From: Candidatus Competibacteraceae bacterium
Lineage (GTDB): Bacteria; Pseudomonadota; Gammaproteobacteria; Competibacterales; JAHEDQ01
Direction: 5' to 3'
Assembly: GCA_024641125.1 (NCBI GenBank)
Contig: JAHEDQ010000022.1
Location: forward strand, 1-32,999
DNA: 32,999 nucleotides
Shown: positions 25,819-32,181 of the stretch, in pieces
Layout: each line of letters begins with the position of its first letter
Position numbering within the stretch: the first letter of the stretch is position 1
Translations under genes and position numbers: made by a program
Notes under the pieces: model-generated
The model's database searches: none
The model's input: the letters and a program-made list of their open reading frames with translations, nothing else
What the model was told of the DNA's origin: nothing

Positions 25819-26128
25819 GGTGGGGCGGCGAACGCAGTTCGTCCTCACGGACCGAGATTTCGGCCGCGCTGACCAGACCGCGCTCAGCCATCAAATGCTC
25901 GAGACCATGCAGCCAGTGCTCGTAGTAGCTGCTGAGCAGATAGTCGGATGGGGGCATCCGTTCCCGGGCGTATCGGCTCATATCCAGATTCCATTCGCCT
26001 CGGGCCCCCATGGCCAGGGTCAGGGCAAAGGCCCGACGCTCCCACTCTTGCTGGAACACGGCTTCCTCCGGATTCCGGTCAATGGGACCGAATCCGTCCA
26101 TGCCCCCCAGGTCGTGCATCCCGTTCAT
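25805..26128 (-). CDS. Nitrile hydratase beta subunit, N-terminal half as a separate protein (betaN)
   Basis: A 107-residue protein equal to the N-terminal helical half of nitrile hydratase beta. It opens with the family hallmark [16 protein letters not shown] and continues [25 protein letters not shown] and [13 protein letters not shown]; the Arg in RERM (about residue 57) matches the conserved arginine that hydrogen-bonds to the modified cysteines of the alpha subunit. The frame ends soon after the linker (RSPPHHEAS). Its ATG overlaps the alpha stop by 4 bp (ATGA), and its own end overlaps the betaC start by 14 bp. Length plus betaC (229 aa) equals a normal fused beta subunit, so nothing is missing. 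The much longer open frame upstream to 26278 is alpha gene sequence in another frame. Confidence 0.9.
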   Translation of the reverse strand: MNGMHDLGGMDGFGPIDRNPEEAVFQQEWERRAFALTLAMGARGEWNLDMSRYARERMPPSDYLLSSYYEHWLHGLEHLMAERGLVSAAEISVREDELRSPPHHEAS

Positions 26129-26739
26129 GTATCCGTGCTCTTCGATCCCGGCACCACCCCGGCGCCGATCATCGAATCCCGTGTCACCAGTTCGGCCAGT
26201 TCCTGCTCGGACAAGCGTTCCGTTCCGTCCGGCCGTCGGGGTAGAACCAGATAGCGCAATTCGGCGGTGCTGTCCCACACCCGGACCTCGACTCCATCGA
26301 CCAGATCAACGCCGAACTCTGCCAGAACCTTGCGGGGTTCACGTACGGCCCGAGCCCGGTAGGGGGCAGCCTTGTACCAGACCGGTGGCAGTCCCAACAC
26401 CGGCCACGGGTAGCATGAACACAGGGTGCACACCACCAGGTTGTGGACCCGCTCGGTGTTCTCTACCACCACCATGTCCTCTCCCTGACGGCCTTCGAAG
26501 CCCATTTCGGCAATGGCCGCCGTGGCGTCACGCAACAGACGACTGCGGTAGCTGGGGTCGGTCCAGGCGCGGGCCACTACCCTGGCGCCGTTTCTCGGGC
26601 CGACCTGGTTTTCGTAGGTGTCAATCAGGAGATCGAGCGCAGCCGGATCCACCAACCCCTTCTCGATCAGCAGGGACTCCAGTGCCTTGACCCGCAATAC
26701 GGGATCCGGTAGCGGCGCGTTATGCTGATGCTTGGACAT
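26125..26739 (-). CDS. Nitrile hydratase alpha subunit, cobalt type
   Basis: Catalytic metal-binding subunit that hydrates nitriles to amides in the cytoplasm. The 204-residue protein carries the metal claw [10 protein letters not shown]: Cys104, Cys107, Ser108 and Cys109, where the last two cysteines are normally oxidised to sulfinic and sulfenic acids. Thr at the second claw position (CTLCSC rather than CSLCSC) marks the cobalt class. Other family segments: [55 protein letters not shown]. The start is ATG 26739 ([10 protein letters not shown]) with only a weak GAGAG upstream. It leads the operon alpha-betaN-betaC-accessory, with 4-bp overlap to betaN. Thiocyanate hydrolase gamma subunit is the alternative, but that protein is longer and its gene usually follows the small subunits. 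No amidase is in the window. Confidence 0.92.
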   Translation of the reverse strand: MSKHQHNAPLPDPVLRVKALESLLIEKGLVDPAALDLLIDTYENQVGPRNGARVVARAWTDPSYRSRLLRDATAAIAEMGFEGRQGEDMVVVENTERVHNLVVCTLCSCYPWPVLGLPPVWYKAAPYRARAVREPRKVLAEFGVDLVDGVEVRVWDSTAELRYLVLPRRPDGTERLSEQELAELVTRDSMIGAGVVPGSKSTDT

Positions 26740-26809
26740 GGATAAGCGCTCTCTCGGTCAGTCCGTCACAGTTTAGCCGAGGCTGCGGCCGGCTGCGCAA
26801 GGGCGGGCG

Positions 26810-27490
26810 CTAAATCGCGTCGGCAAAGTAGCGCATGTGATGTGCTGCCTGATCCTCCGGGTAGGTGTAGTCACGGCCCACGGGGCAGGCGCGTCGAGCC
26901 CGACAACCCAGGCCAAGGCAGTCGTTGTTGACAACGGATCGCACATGCTCGCGGCATGCCGCCACGTCATAATTCGCCTCGGTGAACGCTTCCACCGGGC
27001 AAGTTTGCAGACACGGTTTGCCGGTACAGCTCGAGCAGGGGCTGTCGCCCGCGTGACTGGCATAAGGCAAGACCGTATCGTGCAGGACGAGTGCGCCGCG
27101 ATAGGCGTGCCAGGTCCCGTAGCGTGGGTGAATTAATGCGCCCAGCGGTGAAGGGTATACCGCTTCCGCGCGGCGGGCCCACCGCTGGAACGGCCACCAG
27201 GGCGGACCGTCGAAAGGAAACACTGATCGTGCCTGGAACGCGTCGGCCAGGCCGTTGATTGTGTCTCGACTCCAGCTGTCCAGGGGATTGGCCGAGTGGC
27301 GCGGCATCTCGCGTCGATATGCGCGCCACATTTCAGGCCCGACGTTGCCGATCAAGATCAGTGTCCCAGTTCCCAGACCGTCCTCGGCTTGCAGAGGGCA
27401 GCACCCACGCAGCTTCAGCCCCACATCGTTTGTCGCTGCTTCGAGGGCCGCGAGCAGCGTGCTGCCCGCGGGCTTCTGTCGACGTTTCAC
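26810..27490 (-). CDS. Small double 4Fe-4S protein, QueG-like C-terminal ferredoxin domain
   Basis: A roughly 226-residue soluble iron-sulfur protein. The C-terminal half has a classic cluster motif CSSCTGKPCLQTCPVEAF and a second cysteine group with C-x4-C-x5-CPVG (DCLGLGCRARRACPVG). The N-terminal half (GTLILIGNVGPEMW, TYHAYRGALVL-like YGTWHAYRGALVLHD, PYASHAG) is alpha/beta and resembles the epoxyqueuosine reductase (QueG)/reductive dehalogenase group, but it is much shorter and I see no B12-binding signature. The start is probably the GTG at 27490 (VKRRQKPAG); the longer frame to 27553 would overlap the upstream DUF4399 gene by 47 bp. It lies 70 bp ahead of the nitrile hydratase alpha gene on the same strand. 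An electron-transfer or maturation role beside the cobalt enzyme is a guess only. Confidence 0.75.
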   Translation of the reverse strand: MKRRQKPAGSTLLAALEAATNDVGLKLRGCCPLQAEDGLGTGTLILIGNVGPEMWRAYRREMPRHSANPLDSWSRDTINGLADAFQARSVFPFDGPPWWPFQRWARRAEAVYPSPLGALIHPRYGTWHAYRGALVLHDTVLPYASHAGDSPCSSCTGKPCLQTCPVEAFTEANYDVAACREHVRSVVNNDCLGLGCRARRACPVGRDYTYPEDQAAHHMRYFADAI

Positions 27491-27506
27491 GCAGCTGCGA
27501 GTCCGA

Positions 27507-27938
27507 TTATTCAACCGTAATGGTGATGCGCTCGGACATGACCGGCGGATCATGGGGAATGTGGTTCATGTCGCCCAGAAGCAGCTGCAACGTGTGCTGC
27601 CCCGGCTCCAACTCCACCATGATTTCGGTTTGCCCGCCACCGAAATGTCGGTGCTGGTCGTCCGCCGGAATCGGTTGATTCGAGGCCGGTGGCTGATCCA
27701 CGTCGATGAGCAGGTGATGGTGGCCGGTATTGGGCTTGTCGACCCCAGCCGGTGCTACGCCCATCCCGGCGAGCCCGAACTGCACGGTTACCTCGCGTCC
27801 GGTTACCGCTCCGTCGGCGGGCGAAATGATGTACACGCCGGCGCCCTCCGGCGCGCTCGTTCGGGGCAATTCAGCCGCCTGTACCAGGGCGCCGAACGCC
27901 AATATCGTTATCATCAGTACCGTACGCATGCATCCCAT
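27507..27938 (-). CDS. DUF4399 domain secreted protein
   Basis: A 143-residue exported protein. The start at 27938 (MGCMRTVLMITIL) has GGAG seven bases upstream and leads into a signal peptide cleaved near VQA-AEL. The mature part is the DUF4399 domain: VYIISPADGAVTGREVTVQF, GVDKPNTGHHHLLIDVDQ, RHFGGGQTEIMVEL, HTLQLLLGDMNHIPHDPP. The cluster of histidines (GHHHLLID and a second His in NHIPHDP) is a family trait and could bind metal, but no function is established. It follows uup by 107 bp and precedes the iron-sulfur protein gene by about 16 bp, all on the minus strand, so cotranscription is likely. Confidence 0.85.
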   Translation of the reverse strand: MGCMRTVLMITILAFGALVQAAELPRTSAPEGAGVYIISPADGAVTGREVTVQFGLAGMGVAPAGVDKPNTGHHHLLIDVDQPPASNQPIPADDQHRHFGGGQTEIMVELEPGQHTLQLLLGDMNHIPHDPPVMSERITITVE

Positions 27939-28045
27939 GAATTTTCTCCGTCCCGTTTAATTGGCTTACCGAAGCTCCGACAGTATAGAAGCGCCTGCGT
28001 TCGGCATTCTGCTCTCTGCCACAAACGATGCGCCGCCGGCGCCAT

Positions 28046-29926
28046 TTAACGCATACGGCTTTCGAGAGATTCCCAACGTTCGTAGGCGCTTGCCAACTCG
28101 GCTTCCAGACGCGCCAGTTCGCTACGTCGTCGCGCTACCTCATCCGGGTTGCCCTGATAGGCGGCCGGGTCCGCCGCTTCGGTATACAAGCGGGTTTGCG
28201 CCGTTTCCAACGCCTCGATACGCGACGGCAGCTGATCCAGTTCGCGCTGATCCTTGTAGCTCAACTTCCGGGGTTTCGCCACCGTAGAGGGCGATCGAAC
28301 CGGCCTTTTTTCCAGGCCCGACGCTGCCGTCGAATCGGCCTCGCGCTGTCTCACCCACTCGTCATATCCACCCACGTACTCCCGCACCCTACCCCCACCC
28401 TCAAAGGCGATCACACTGGTCACCACATTGTTGAGAAAAGCACGATCGTGGCTGACCAGCAGGACCGTGCCGTCGAATTCCATCAAACGCTCTTCCAGCA
28501 GCTCCAGCGTTTCGATGTCCAGGTCATTGGTGGGTTCGTCCAGCACCAGTACATTGGCTGGCCGGGTGAACAGTTTTGCCAGCAACAGGCGATTGCGTTC
28601 TCCCCCGGATAGCGCACTCACCGGTGAGCGAATCCGCTCAGGGGGGAACAAAAAGTCTTGCAGGTAGCTGATGACATGACGCGGCTGGCCGCCCACCTCT
28701 ACCTGTTCACGACCGCCGGCAACGTTGTCCAGTACGGTGGCGGTTTCATCAAGTTGCTCGCGATGCTGGTCGAAATAGGCAACCGACAGACGGGTGCCGA
28801 GCCGCACTTCACCCCGATCGGGGTGCAAGGTGCCCAAGAGAATGCGCAGCAAAGTGGTTTTCCCGATCCCATTGGGTCCGATGATTCCAATGCGGTCACC
28901 CCGCATCACAGTGCAGTCCAGATCCCGAATGACGGGTTCCGCCCCATACGCGTGGCTAACCCCCACCAGTTCCACCACCTGTTTACCCGAGGCCTCAGCC
29001 TCTCCGATGTTGATGCGTGCAGTGCCCGTTCGAACTCGTCTGGCCGCCCGGGCTTCACGCATGACTTTCAAGGATTTGACCCGGCCCTGATTCCGGGTTC
29101 GCCGCGCCTGGATGCCCTGCCGAATCCACACCTCCTCCTGGGCGAGCTTCTTGTCGAAGCGCGCGGCCGCCGCGGCCTCCGCCTCGAGCTGGGCCTGCTT
29201 TCGTCCCAGGTAGGTCTGGTAATCCCCGGGCCAACTGGTGAGATGTCCCCGGTCCAGCTCGACGATACGGGTCGCCAGTCGATCCACGAAGGCGCGGTCA
29301 TGGGATACGAACAACACACCACCGCGAAACTCAGTCATGAACGATTCCAACCAGGCTATACCATCGATGTCCAGATGGTTGGTCGGCTCGTCCAGTAACA
29401 GCAGATCGGGTTCCGAGACAAGTGCACGGGCCAACAGCACGCGGCGTTTCTCGCCACCGGAAAGGTCGGAATAAAGGGCGTCAGGGCCGATTCCGACCCG
29501 GCCAAGTATTGCTTCCACCCGCGGCTTGACCGACCATCCACCGGCATGCTCGAGGGCGTGCTGGGCCGCATCCAACTCCGGGATGGCAGCGTCGCCAGAG
29601 GCCACGCTGAGACTGATCCGGTGATAGTCCCGCAACAGCTGGCCAGTTTGTCCCAGGCCGCCGACCACAACGTCGAAAACGCTGCCCTCCATGGGCTCCA
29701 CCACGGTTTGACTCAGCTTGGCAATACGCAGTCCCTGTCGCCGTTGGACCCGTCCGTGGTCGGGGACCAGTTCACCTGCGACCACCGCCAATAGAGATGA
29801 TTTTCCGGTGCCGTTTCGGCCGACCAAGGCAACCCGTTCACCCGCCTCCACCGCCAGCGCCAAGCCGGTCAGCAGATCTGGACCGCCGAAACCCAGTTGA
29901 ACATCGGTCAATCTGATCAGCGCCAT
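28046..29926 (-). CDS. uup: ABC-F family ATPase Uup
   Basis: A cytoplasmic, soluble ATPase of the ABC-F family that acts on ribosomes and branched DNA/replication intermediates rather than in transport. The 626-residue protein has two nucleotide-binding domains: Walker A GRNGTGKSS and GPNGIGKTT, signatures LSGGEKRRVLLARAL and LSGGERNRLLLAKL, and Walker B LLLDEPTNHLD and LVLDEPTNDLD. The interdomain linker (about 240-300) is charged and helical, and the C-terminal region (about 540-626) is a coiled coil of the Uup type that binds DNA. The start ATG at 29926 is right for the family (MALIRLTDVQLGFGG). The leader 6 bp upstream of the ATG begins inside a MITE-like element, so its native promoter and ribosome site may have been displaced; only a weak AGG remains. 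Confidence 0.95.
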   Translation of the reverse strand: MALIRLTDVQLGFGGPDLLTGLALAVEAGERVALVGRNGTGKSSLLAVVAGELVPDHGRVQRRQGLRIAKLSQTVVEPMEGSVFDVVVGGLGQTGQLLRDYHRISLSVASGDAAIPELDAAQHALEHAGGWSVKPRVEAILGRVGIGPDALYSDLSGGEKRRVLLARALVSEPDLLLLDEPTNHLDIDGIAWLESFMTEFRGGVLFVSHDRAFVDRLATRIVELDRGHLTSWPGDYQTYLGRKQAQLEAEAAAAARFDKKLAQEEVWIRQGIQARRTRNQGRVKSLKVMREARAARRVRTGTARINIGEAEASGKQVVELVGVSHAYGAEPVIRDLDCTVMRGDRIGIIGPNGIGKTTLLRILLGTLHPDRGEVRLGTRLSVAYFDQHREQLDETATVLDNVAGGREQVEVGGQPRHVISYLQDFLFPPERIRSPVSALSGGERNRLLLAKLFTRPANVLVLDEPTNDLDIETLELLEERLMEFDGTVLLVSHDRAFLNNVVTSVIAFEGGGRVREYVGGYDEWVRQREADSTAASGLEKRPVRSPSTVAKPRKLSYKDQRELDQLPSRIEALETAQTRLYTEAADPAAYQGNPDEVARRRSELARLEAELASAYERWESLESRMR

Positions 29927-29932
29927 GGTCTA

Positions 29933-30199
29933 GGGCCTGTTAACACAATGCGGACGCCCAGCGTTGGCCCTCAAATCAGGCCAAGCAAGGCGCGCAGAGC
30001 GCAGTTTGGTTATTCCGAATGAGCGATGTGCAACGCTGCATGGCCTGATTTGAGGGCCAACCCGAAGGGACAGACCCCATTTTACGCAGGCCCGCGTTGC
30101 AGGTTCGCTCATGCACGGCAGGTACACAGCGCTCACTGCGCTTTGTCCTGCAAAAAATGGGGCTCTGTCGATGGGTATCCGCATTGTGTAAACGGGCCC
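29933..30199. mobile_element. MITE-like inverted-repeat element, 267 bp, with TA target duplication
   Basis: Terminal repeats of about 27 bp (left gggcctgttaacacaatg..., right complement gggcccgtttacacaatg...) match at all but 4 positions and are flanked by TA on both sides (29931-29932 and 30200-30201), the pattern of IS630/Tc1 or some IS5-group elements. Two more stems lie inside: a perfect 20-bp inverted repeat (29964-29983 with 30041-30060) and an imperfect one (30071-30090 with 30147-30169). The element is non-coding and compositionally unlike its neighbours. Its right end provides the last base of the stop codon of the endonuclease-like gene, and its left end lies 6 bp from the uup start codon. 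Confidence 0.75.
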
Positions 30200-31161
30200 T
30201 ATTCCTGTCTCAAGTTGCTGTCGAGATCCACCAACGCCGGGCAATGATCACTGGGGGTTCCACGGTCCGCATCGCGATCCACGTCGTCATAGTCGATCAG
30301 TGCAAAGCTGTTGCGGTCAACCCAGCGCCAAGCGCGTTGATCGAACACCATGAAGTCGATGGGATGCGGATGGTAACGCGGCGTGCCATGCCAGCAGTTC
30401 GACCGGGTGCCAAAGGGAAGCCGCCACAGTTCGAGTTCGGTGGGCTCCCGGTCGTCTATGTCCCGCCAGAAATGATCCCGCCCTCCGTGCACGTCGAACG
30501 CCCTGTTGAAGTCTCCCAACACCACCAGCGCATGTCCCTGGGCCACACGCTGGTCGATCCAGCGTTCCAGACTGGGGACCTGCGCAGACAGTATCCGGCA
30601 GGCAGTCGAACGCGGGCGTATCAGAGCGCCGGCAAAGCAGCCGGACTTGAGATGGACCGACAACAGGTGCAATGGCTCACCGCGCCAATTCACAACCAGC
30701 TCCAGCCCGTGCCGCGTGCGATAGCCGTTGCCGAGGGTCACCCCCAGCGAAGGCACGTCTTCGACCGAGATCAGGTCCACCCGCTTGCGTCGCACGGCGA
30801 ATGCAGTGTAGATGCGGTCGGTCTGCCTCTGCCGGCTCAAATCGGCATAGTACCGTCCCGATAGATGGATCTCATACTGGGAAGGCGGGAACAGCATGGC
30901 GACCGCGTCCGGGCCGGAAACCTCCTGCAGCGCAATCACGTCGGCGTTCAGGCGCCTGGCATAATCGGCCAGGATTTCAAAATCCGCCGCACTGCGCGCC
31001 GGCGCGCCAGGACGCAAAGGCGCCCCCACCACGGAATGAAGATTGTTCAAATTCCAGGTGGCGATACGCAATCGATCTGCGTTTGCGCTACAGCAGACGA
31101 CGGATAACAGCAGCCACATCAACCAGCGGATTCCGCCAGTCGTTTCCGATGTCCGGGTCAA
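30199..31161 (-). CDS. Endonuclease/exonuclease/phosphatase (EEP) family secreted protein
   Basis: A 320-residue protein with a signal peptide (LMWLLLSVVCCSANA) followed by the EEP fold: RIATWNLNNL near the start, ALQEVSG (metal-binding Glu), HLLSVHLKSGCF, VVLGDFNRAF, IDFMVFD and the terminal TPSDHCPALVDL (catalytic Asp-His). All key metal and catalytic residues appear present, so it could be an active, exported phosphodiesterase or nuclease; sphingomyelinase-like or DNase-like roles cannot be told apart. The start is a TTG at 31161 with GGGAG about ten bases upstream; ATG 31119 inside the signal is an alternative. The stop codon TAG is made from the TA target of the MITE plus the first base of the element, so the native C-terminus may have been shortened or altered. 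Confidence 0.85.
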   Translation of the reverse strand: MTRTSETTGGIRWLMWLLLSVVCCSANADRLRIATWNLNNLHSVVGAPLRPGAPARSAADFEILADYARRLNADVIALQEVSGPDAVAMLFPPSQYEIHLSGRYYADLSRQRQTDRIYTAFAVRRKRVDLISVEDVPSLGVTLGNGYRTRHGLELVVNWRGEPLHLLSVHLKSGCFAGALIRPRSTACRILSAQVPSLERWIDQRVAQGHALVVLGDFNRAFDVHGGRDHFWRDIDDREPTELELWRLPFGTRSNCWHGTPRYHPHPIDFMVFDQRAWRWVDRNSFALIDYDDVDRDADRGTPSDHCPALVDLDSNLRQE

Positions 31162-31205
31162 ATCCGATCACTCCCAATCGTCGCCCAAGAAGGATGGCGC
31201 GCGAC

Positions 31206-31262
31206 TATAATCTGCGACGCCGCCGTGTGCCCGTTGACGCTGGCTGCGGCCGATCCATAACA
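31206..31262 (+). promoter_or_regulatory. Candidate promoter for the ion channel gene
   Basis: Two weak options sit between the divergent genes. TTGACG (31234-31239) with cataac 16 bp later (31256-31261) would start transcription just upstream of the ATG at 31295. A perfect TATAAT at 31206-31211 lacks a recognisable -35 box. Neither is proven. Confidence 0.3.
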
Positions 31263-31294
31263 CGATGACACCCCAGTCGGTTGAGGACCTGTCC

Positions 31295-32155
31295 ATGTCG
31301 ATAACCGCATCTGCACTGCAGCAGAAATTCCTGAGAATACGTGAAAATAAGCTGTTCGAGGCCCTGGTGATCACCATCATCGTGGTATCGGCGTTGGTTA
31401 TCGGTGCCAAGACCTATGACATGCACCCTACTGTTTACCGCCTGTTCACGGTGTTGGACTGGGCCATCACTGTGTTCTTCCTGGTGGAGATTCTGATCCG
31501 CATGGCGGCCGAGGGTGGGCTGCGGGCGTTCTTTCGCAAGGGTTGGAACATATTCGATTTCGTCATTGTGACCGCCAGCCTGATTCCCTTCGACGAGAGT
31601 GAGATGGCGCTGTTGGGGCGGTTGCTTCGAATATTCCGGGTGCTTCGGCTGGTGTCGATTATCCCGGAACTGCGGGTTCTTCTGGATGCATTTTTCCGGG
31701 CAATTCCCCGTTTGGGCTATGTCTCGCTGCTGATGTTCATCATTTTCTACATCTACGCTGCCATGGGCAGCATTTTCTTCGCCGCCATCAACCAAACGCT
31801 GTGGGGCAACATCTCGGTTGCCATGTTGACACTGTTTCGAGTCGCGACCTTCGAGGACTGGACCGATGTCATGTACGAGACCATGGCAGCTTACCCGCTG
31901 AGTTGGATGTTCTACCTGAGTTTTATTTTCATCATCGCTTTTGTCTTTCTAAACATGATGATAGGCATCGTGCTGCAAACGCTGCAGCGTGAGTTTGAAC
32001 GCAGCGCGCTGGAAAGTGGTGAAGGTGAAGCCGCCGAGGTTCACTGGATCCGCGAACATACGCAAACCATAGAACTGCGCCTTGCCCGAATCGAGCAGGC
32101 CCTGACCGGTGGCGTTCAGACCGCGGACCCGGGCGAATCCCCGCCCCCGCGCTGA
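31295..32155 (+). CDS. Voltage-gated-type cation channel (BacNav/ion transporter family)
   Basis: A single-domain six-helix channel subunit, expected to form a tetramer in the inner membrane. From ATG 31295 (GAGG eight bases upstream) it has 286 residues: S1-S3 (about 22-97), an S4 voltage sensor with Arg109, 112, 115 and 118 at three-residue spacing (GRLLRIFRVLRL), S5 (about 143-165), pore loop and S6 (about 203-230), then a cytoplasmic helix ending in a likely coiled coil (252-271). The filter is T-F-E-D-W-T-D (185-191). NaChBac/NavAb read TLESW, whereas the engineered calcium-selective CavAb reads TLDDWSD, so the two extra aspartates suggest calcium or divalent permeability. A start at 31265 would add 10 residues but has no ribosome site. 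Physiological role, perhaps motility or pH/calcium homeostasis, is unknown. Confidence 0.9.
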   Translation: MSITASALQQKFLRIRENKLFEALVITIIVVSALVIGAKTYDMHPTVYRLFTVLDWAITVFFLVEILIRMAAEGGLRAFFRKGWNIFDFVIVTASLIPFDESEMALLGRLLRIFRVLRLVSIIPELRVLLDAFFRAIPRLGYVSLLMFIIFYIYAAMGSIFFAAINQTLWGNISVAMLTLFRVATFEDWTDVMYETMAAYPLSWMFYLSFIFIIAFVFLNMMIGIVLQTLQREFERSALESGEGEAAEVHWIREHTQTIELRLARIEQALTGGVQTADPGESPPPR

Positions 32156-32181
32156 CGGCTCAAGAATGGGGAAACCCTTGG

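Noticed and set aside
25057-26739. The locus as a thiocyanate hydrolase
   Set aside because: The alpha-type gene comes first and is short (204 aa), whereas thiocyanate hydrolase gamma is longer and its gene follows the small subunits. The split beta is shared, so this is kept as an alternative rather than excluded.
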